From Moduliflexus sp964602655 (GTDB taxonomy: Bacteria > Moduliflexota > Moduliflexia > Moduliflexales > Moduliflexaceae), in assembly GCA_964602655.1 (NCBI GenBank), contig CAZRSF010000092.1:1-19935 (forward strand): a DNA stretch of 19,935 bases, in the 5' to 3' direction. This document shows positions 15,872 through 19,935 of this stretch, in pieces. A program made the translations under genes and the position numbers. Within the stretch, counting starts at the first letter, position 1, and each line of letters starts with the position of its first letter. The notes beneath the pieces are model-generated. The model had not been told where the DNA came from. It was given only the letters and a program-made list of their open reading frames with translations, and did no database searches.

Positions 15872-15919
15872 ATTCGTATGCCGCTCAAAGGGCTTCGGCC
15901 TCTCCTGTCACACAGCAGG

Positions 15920-16008
15920 CTCCGGCACGACCTTCAGCGCGGGTCAGTCGCGGCCGTCGCCCCGGAACAGACAATCCCGTCCGGTTCGACGGCATCCACG
16001 CCGCCGTC
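15920..16008 (-). pseudogene. Decayed fragment of the metalloprotease gene's InlB-type repeat region
   Basis: Bases 15962-16008 match 18163-18209 at 46 of 47 positions, and 15920-15936 match 18084-18100 at 16 of 17. Between the two blocks this copy lacks 37 bases, which breaks the frame. On the - strand it reads DGGVDAVEPDGIVCSG, followed out of frame by LKVVPEPAV, the same sequence as the start of the ORF at 18224. Outside the blocks the two copies diverge at once. It sits directly beyond the terminator of the helical-repeat gene at 16065, exactly as the longer copy sits beyond the terminator of the gene at 18331. It is a remnant of a duplicated cassette, not a functional gene. Confidence 0.85.
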
Positions 16009-16009
16009 C

Positions 16010-16047
16010 CCTAAAACAAAAAACGCCGCTCAAACTGGGCGGCGTTT
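16010..16047 (-). terminator. Rho-independent terminator of the downstream helical-repeat gene
   Basis: On the - strand AAACGCCGC (16047-16039) pairs with GCGGCGTTT (16029-16021) around a 9-base loop, followed by TTTTTGTTTTAG. It lies 18 bases after the stop at 16065. Confidence 0.88.
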
Positions 16048-16064
16048 CGTGTGATCATGATCAA

Positions 16065-17003
16065 TCAGCGTGTGATTGTAAATTCCATTTGCGCCCGCAT
16101 CCAGGCGCGAGCGGTCGCCAAATCTGTTTTCGCCGGAAAGCCCTCGACGATCTCTTCTAAAATCTTTTGGGCGTAACGTCCTGCCGGAGTATAGCCTTCA
16201 TCGATGACATCGTCACGTTCCAAATAGCGTTGAAGGATTGGAATCACTTCGGGTTGACGAATATACCCATAATACGGCAATAACTGCCGTACCTGAATAT
16301 AGGCGTCTGGCGCAGCTTCGATTTTTTCGATACAATGCGCGATATCTTCCTGGCTCCCTAAGCGTGCCAGGGCTAATCGTGCCTGCCACCCTCTCACGAT
16401 ATTCAGATAGGTTAGCGCATCTGAGGTATCGGCAACTGCCACGGCGTAATCGGCCTCCTCCGCCCGCAATTCTTTCAAACGAGGAATTTGATCCTGGAGA
16501 TCGGCTAGGCCGCTCAACAGCATCACATAGGTTCGTGGCTCCTGTTTTTGTAAATGCGTACGAATCCAATTTTTTGCCTGATTGGTAAAATCGTCAGCAG
16601 TCATTTTCCACAATTCCATATCGTAGAGCGAATCCGCAATGGCATCAGGCTCAACACACATCGCTCGAACAAATCGTTCAATAATTCGGCGGCGAAGCTC
16701 GAATGGGGGATGTCCCCGAAACAACAAACTCCCTTCTATCCAATATACATACGACCGCACCTCTGGTGAGTCATCCTCTTCGAAGGCGCGAAGTGCTTCA
16801 AAAGCCCGCTCAGGATCGGCCGTTCGGATGAATTCATTTTCTTCATGTGTTGCCTGCTTTCCGGCGCGCATCTTCGACATAACTGACCTCAGGTGTTCAC
16901 GGAGTGCCTCGACGTCCGGTGGCGCAACAGCCTGTACTTGAGATGCGAAGAATACAACGATCAATCCGATGAGTACAACACTCTGATGACAATACCTGTT
17001 CAT
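16065..17003 (-). CDS. Exported alpha-helical-repeat (HEAT-like) protein of unknown function
   Basis: I do not recognise a named family. The 312 residues begin with a Sec signal peptide: MNRYCHQ, the hydrophobic VVLIGLIVVFFA, and likely cleavage after SQVQA near residue 25. The mature part is almost all amphipathic helix, with Leu/Ala/Arg-spaced segments such as PERAFEALRAFEEDDSPEVR and PEVIPILQRYLERDDVIDEG, which resemble HEAT repeats of protein-binding scaffolds. No catalytic motif is seen. AAGGAG nine bases upstream fixes the start. It begins 15 bases after the metalloprotease ORF and ends at a strong terminator, so the two form a pair. Possible jobs are a periplasmic partner, inhibitor or chaperone of the protease. 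This is inference from order alone. Confidence 0.75.
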   Translation of the reverse strand: MNRYCHQSVVLIGLIVVFFASQVQAVAPPDVEALREHLRSVMSKMRAGKQATHEENEFIRTADPERAFEALRAFEEDDSPEVRSYVYWIEGSLLFRGHPPFELRRRIIERFVRAMCVEPDAIADSLYDMELWKMTADDFTNQAKNWIRTHLQKQEPRTYVMLLSGLADLQDQIPRLKELRAEEADYAVAVADTSDALTYLNIVRGWQARLALARLGSQEDIAHCIEKIEAAPDAYIQVRQLLPYYGYIRQPEVIPILQRYLERDDVIDEGYTPAGRYAQKILEEIVEGFPAKTDLATARAWMRAQMEFTITR

Positions 17004-17018
17004 ATTCTACGCTCCTTG

Positions 17019-18224
17019 TTATTCTGTATGTTGAATGCGTTCCCATTGCCAGAATCTCAGCATGGGACGATCTCGTAATGGATCAGAGACGTGCGTCCAC
17101 ATGAGATTTTGTGTGTCATCAACAGCATACGGCGGTGATGCGCATCCATGCAGCGGATCGGCACTGCTGCACGCATGGGGTATCGCAAAAACGGCGTGTC
17201 CCAGTTCATGCGCGATGACCTCATTCATGACTCCTTGCAACGGAGTATACGCAACGAAGACGGCCTTATCTTTTGCAAATCCTGGCAGATTCATCTGACG
17301 AACATGATCATAAAGACACGGGACAAGAAAAATCGTGGTGGTTTTTAATTCTGAAATAATCGCGTCAGGCGTGTTCAGAATCGCTAAGGCTTCGTCCTGA
17401 TCGCCGCCCACATCCACGCAGCTATTTCCATTACTGTCATACGGAATGACTAGCGAACTGTACACCTCAAGCGTCTTCCAGAAAAAAATCGCCTGATTGT
17501 AAACGATCTCGTTCAGATAGGTTTTAAGCGTGTTTTCATCCAACATCAATGGTTGGGAAGTCGTTGGCGTGACAGACCGGATTGCCAGATTCCGCGATTT
17601 TGGTTTATACACAGTCGCGTTCATCTTCCCTAATTCGGCTCCCTGTGCGTTCTGATATCGTGCCTGAATCTGGCAATCGCCTCTGGAGTCGCCGCTGACC
17701 TGCCACTGTCCCTCGGCCTTTTCAAGCTGAGCGCACCCCTCTGGTGACGTGAACACGACATCGTCCAGCGTGACATTCCCTGATGACACGATACTAAGGC
17801 CAATAGGATCGTGTTGAGAGAACTCGACGGATTTCCAGACAGCCGTATCCTCTTCGGACACGGCCGCATGTTGATACGTAAAATCATCGAACCCATACTG
17901 TTGAGAGGGTGCTTCATGAAACTCCACATGCGAGCAACTCGGCTGCCCCGTCGTCTCTTGCGGACAGTTCATCACCGGTCCATTGGACGCCAGCAGCGGC
18001 ATGGTCGAAAGAAAGAGCGGCTCGGCGCTCGCGTGTTGAACGATCCCACCATTCATGTCCCAATACGCGAAGGCATACCCCGCCTCCGGCACGACTTTCA
18101 ACGTGGCGAGGTCGGCGTTCTTGAACTGCTCGGTGCAGAGCGGATTCGTGGCCGCCATGCCGCCGGAACAGACAATCCCGTCCGGTTCGATGGCATCCAC
18201 GCCGCCGTCTCCGGCAGTGACCAT
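17019..18224 (-). CDS. Metalloprotease (HExxH) with InlB-type repeat at its truncated N-terminus
   Basis: The 401-residue frame ends with a zinc-protease domain: VIAHELGHAVFAIPH puts ligands His339 and His343, base Glu340 and a third His350, and NLMW at 373-376 looks like a metzincin Met-turn. The third His is one residue further than in the standard HExxHxxGxxH. Residues 1-58 read GDGGVDAIEPDGIVCSG...LKVVPEAGYAFAYW, the pattern of Listeria/InlB-B-like repeats of secreted bacterial proteins. The frame before the first ATG is still repeat-like (VPSAGC) and is closed by TAA at 18260. There is no signal peptide and no ribosome site, and it starts right after a terminator. I read it as a 5'-truncated gene or silent cassette. 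The middle (about 100-250) looks like beta-rich adhesin sequence with a Cys pair. Its downstream neighbour is 15 bases away. Confidence 0.7.
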   Translation of the reverse strand: MVTAGDGGVDAIEPDGIVCSGGMAATNPLCTEQFKNADLATLKVVPEAGYAFAYWDMNGGIVQHASAEPLFLSTMPLLASNGPVMNCPQETTGQPSCSHVEFHEAPSQQYGFDDFTYQHAAVSEEDTAVWKSVEFSQHDPIGLSIVSSGNVTLDDVVFTSPEGCAQLEKAEGQWQVSGDSRGDCQIQARYQNAQGAELGKMNATVYKPKSRNLAIRSVTPTTSQPLMLDENTLKTYLNEIVYNQAIFFWKTLEVYSSLVIPYDSNGNSCVDVGGDQDEALAILNTPDAIISELKTTTIFLVPCLYDHVRQMNLPGFAKDKAVFVAYTPLQGVMNEVIAHELGHAVFAIPHACSSADPLHGCASPPYAVDDTQNLMWTHVSDPLRDRPMLRFWQWERIQHTE

Positions 18225-18271
18225 GCAGCCCGCGCTGGGGACGATATTCGCAACAGGTTAGACAACAGGCA

Positions 18272-18301
18272 AGAAAAAAGGCGGACAATGTCGCCCGCCT
18301 T
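18272..18301 (-). terminator. Rho-independent terminator of the upstream helical-repeat gene
   Basis: On the - strand AAGGCGG (18301-18295) pairs with CCGCCTT (18284-18278) around a 10-base loop, followed by TTTTTTCTT. It lies 30 bases after the stop at 18331 and just before the truncated repeat. Confidence 0.88.
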
Positions 18302-18330
18302 CCCAATGTGCTGTGTATCCTGTATGCGAA

Positions 18331-19491
18331 TTATTGTTGAGACGCATGCAAGGAATAGATCGTCGTGCCGCCTTTTTCAATGGCGAACCCGGCGTTCAAA
18401 TCGGCGCCCGGCTCCAGGGATGTGCTGGCGGAACAGTAGAAGGTCGCCGTGTCTTCGGTGCAAAACGCCGGATAATCGGTCAGTTTCAAGGTCTTCACCA
18501 GCAGTTCCACTGCCTCCGCCAGGGTCTGCGGCCCGGTTTCGACCGAGGCCGCCGCTGTCCAACTGGCGCGCATGGCGGTCAAATGTTCTTCAATCGCCAG
18601 ATCGAAGGGCAGGAGCGCCGGCTGCTCCTGCCCTTCAAACACCGTTTTGATCGGATAACGGGACAGAAAGCTTGTCATGGCTTCCGTTTTCTGGGCCGCG
18701 AGAATGTCTATCCCCCTTCTATGTCTATACTGTATAGACTCAGCCGCCTCATGCACGGCGTCATCCGGATCATGCACCAGTCGCTTGAACACGTGAATAT
18801 TGAGATGAGGATAGTGCACGGTGGCCAGGCGCACCGCCGCCAGGCGGTCCTGTGCCAGGGCGTCCACCACCATGAACGGCGTCGTGGGCTCGTTCACCAG
18901 CGCCAGTTTCTCCTCCAGGGTGGTCGGCAGCGACGATTTGATCAGCAGGAACAAGAAGGCTTTCCGTCTCAGCATCCGCCGTTTCCACTCCTCAAAGACC
19001 AACATCCTGGCTTGCGCATGTTCGGGACTGCCTTGTTGAGTCACCGGTGGCAGCTCAATCCCCAGCAACTGTTCGAGCGCCCAGATGGTGCGTCCCTCGA
19101 CCAGCGAAAGATCGTGCGGCGTCTCTATGATCCCTGCCGGCGTCTTGAGAGAACCTGTTGTTTTCGGGAACAGCAATAAGTCCTGAATAGATGATTTCAA
19201 ATAATAGTCCTCCAACACGATCAAATAATGTGGCATGTCGCGCTCTTGCCGGGCAGAATCCAGGCTGCCGGTCCTGCGCAATTCCTGGATAGGATGTTTC
19301 CAGGTGCGAATAAACCGGTGTAAGTCCTCGGCATCATCAGCAGAGAGGAACTGCTGAAGATCCTCCTGTGCCAGCAGCTTTTCCGGCGAAAGGTCTCCTG
19401 CCAATCGTATGCCAACCGGTCGGGCCTCGACGGCAAATCCTGTTATCATCCAACATCCAAGTATCACAAGCATCTGTAAACGTGTTTTCAT
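18331..19491 (-). CDS. Exported helical-repeat protein (LRV/HEAT-like) of unknown function
   Basis: No named family recognised. With the start at 19491 (MKTRLQ), AAGGAG lies seven bases upstream. A preceding in-frame ATG at 19497 would sit too close to that site. A Sec signal peptide is clear (MLVILGCWMITGFAVEA, cleavage near residue 23). The 386-residue protein is largely helical. Around residues 205-265 it shows LALVNEPTTPFMVVDALAQD and VFKRLVHDPDDAVHEAAE, spaced like leucine-rich-variant or HEAT repeats. The C-terminal part has two Cys (FCTE and YCSA) that may pair. It begins 28 bases after the upstream partial gene and ends at its own terminator. It is not obviously homologous to the 312-residue helical protein, yet occupies the same position relative to a partner gene. 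The stretch around 18360-18660 reads richer in G+C than nearby genes, a possible sign of separate origin. Confidence 0.75.
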   Translation of the reverse strand: MKTRLQMLVILGCWMITGFAVEARPVGIRLAGDLSPEKLLAQEDLQQFLSADDAEDLHRFIRTWKHPIQELRRTGSLDSARQERDMPHYLIVLEDYYLKSSIQDLLLFPKTTGSLKTPAGIIETPHDLSLVEGRTIWALEQLLGIELPPVTQQGSPEHAQARMLVFEEWKRRMLRRKAFLFLLIKSSLPTTLEEKLALVNEPTTPFMVVDALAQDRLAAVRLATVHYPHLNIHVFKRLVHDPDDAVHEAAESIQYRHRRGIDILAAQKTEAMTSFLSRYPIKTVFEGQEQPALLPFDLAIEEHLTAMRASWTAAASVETGPQTLAEAVELLVKTLKLTDYPAFCTEDTATFYCSASTSLEPGADLNAGFAIEKGGTTIYSLHASQQ

Positions 19492-19519
19492 TGTCATTCT
19501 CCTTTTATAATATGTGTAG

Positions 19520-19935
19520 TCAAAAGGGAAGCGGGACACTGTATTCATTAATCAGGTCAGTGTCATCCAGGGAATCTCCATTGTCAGGAGGCAAGGGAGC
19601 CAGGCGAAGTGTAAAAGGATCTTGTGGGTCGTAATAGAGACGCTCAGCAAACGCGGCATCTTCATAGGCTTTCTTGCCCCAAAAAGAAAACGGGCCAAGT
19701 CCATAGCTCGGATCGTACAAGTGCCCATCCATGTACACGATGTAATGGTTTGTAAAACGCGAAGGAGGATTCGGGGACGTCCCCTGTCCCGAGACGCCAA
19801 GGGCATCACAGGCTTCCCCAACTGCCGGCGTCGTTGCCTGACTTCCGTCAACGCCCGCATCTATGTTTCCCACACGCCACGGCGAATTTCCCGATGTATT
19901 CCACTCCTTGACGGCAAAGAAGTCACTCTCTGATT
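19520..19935 (-). CDS. C-terminal part of an unidentified protein, 5' end outside the window
   Basis: The frame is open from the right edge of the window to the stop at 19520, giving 138 residues without a start. The GTG at 19873 lies inside coding sequence that continues upstream (EWNTSGNSPWR), so the gene is partial. The visible end contains FTNHYIVYMDGHLYDPSYG, where a His in an H-x-V segment and a later YDPS recall the His-Asp pair of transglutaminase-like or papain-like thiol enzymes. The Cys in VGEACDALG is too close and on the wrong side to be assigned with confidence. The rest is acidic and coil-like. It is the upstream partner of the helical-repeat gene that starts 28 bases later. 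Function is unknown, and a secreted enzyme is the best guess. Confidence 0.6.
   Translation of the reverse strand, partial: SESDFFAVKEWNTSGNSPWRVGNIDAGVDGSQATTPAVGEACDALGVSGQGTSPNPPSRFTNHYIVYMDGHLYDPSYGLGPFSFWGKKAYEDAAFAERLYYDPQDPFTLRLAPLPPDNGDSLDDTDLINEYSVPLPF

Noticed and set aside
15790..16014. A 74-residue + strand frame between the kinase and the helical-repeat gene
   Set aside because: The same DNA on the - strand is the relic of the InlB-type repeat. The + frame has no ribosome site or similarity.
17914..18306. A - strand frame beginning TTG with a signal-peptide-like start (MGRRATLSAFFLACCLTCC) that might supply the missing 5' end of the metalloprotease
   Set aside because: The first codons are the terminator hairpin and its T-run of the upstream gene, it is in a different frame from the protease, and there is no ribosome site. 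The resemblance to a lipoprotein signal is chance.
17811..19179. Two long + strand open frames (17811-18650 and 18313-19179) opposite the secreted-protein genes
   Set aside because: They are antisense to better-supported genes, are rich in Arg, Gly, His and Pro as shadow frames of G+C-rich DNA are, and show no motif or ribosome site.
1..19935. CRISPR arrays, tRNA or rRNA genes, IS elements and phage genes
   Set aside because: I looked for regular direct repeats, tRNA-like folds with TTCGA/CCA arms, and transposase or integrase motifs on both strands, and found none that hold up.

Overview
The window looks like a chromosomal stretch from a Gram-negative bacterium. A membrane-anchored PpiD/SurA-type periplasmic foldase and several Sec signal peptides imply a periplasm. 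Gene density is high, base composition is moderate, and starts are ordinary ATG with AGGAGG-type ribosome sites. I cannot assign a phylum from the sequence alone. The gene mix (eukaryotic-type hexokinase, GH130 phosphorylase, plant-type glucuronokinase-like enzyme, repeat-bearing secreted proteins) would suit an environmental, uncultured lineage, but that is a guess.

Region 1 (36-5171, + strand) is a compact gene set for a glycan or glycolipid modification. It has a GT2 glycosyltransferase, a fusion of a class II glutamine amidotransferase with a WbpG-like PP-loop sugar amidotransferase, a SAM methyltransferase broken by one frameshift, and a B12-binding radical SAM enzyme. Region 2 (5312-8604, + strand) holds the foldase, a strong terminator, and a secreted protein of unknown function with its own promoter, a near-perfect Shine-Dalgarno site and a terminator.

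Region 3 (8667-13725) is a coherent beta-mannoside catabolic locus. A GH130 phosphorylase, a hexokinase of the eukaryotic family and mannose-6-phosphate isomerase lie in that order on the - strand. A ROK regulator is divergently transcribed. The 363-base divergent region holds two candidate promoters, each with its -10 box touching an AT-rich inverted repeat, which suggests that one repressor controls both directions. Both intercistronic gaps of the operon contain stem-loops. The route would be mannosyl-glucose (or mannobiose) + Pi to Man-1-P + hexose, hexose to hexose-6-P, and Man-6-P to Fru-6-P. A phosphomannomutase and a transporter are not in the window.

Region 4 (13775-15680, - strand) is a two-gene, overlapping unit: a GHMP kinase resembling plant glucuronokinase, then GalU. 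Together they could make UDP-glucuronate or another UDP-sugar from the free sugar.

Region 5 (about 15844-19935, - strand) is the least ordinary part. It holds the end of a secreted-type protein, an exported helical-repeat protein, a terminator, a metalloprotease ORF without its 5' end that starts inside an InlB-B-type repeat, a second exported helical-repeat protein, another terminator, and then a decayed fragment of the same InlB-type repeat. The fragment shares 46 of 47 bases with the metalloprotease ORF. This alternation of a catalytic or variable module, a helical-repeat partner, a terminator and a repeat junction resembles the layout of polymorphic effector/partner cassettes and is the best candidate here for something undescribed.
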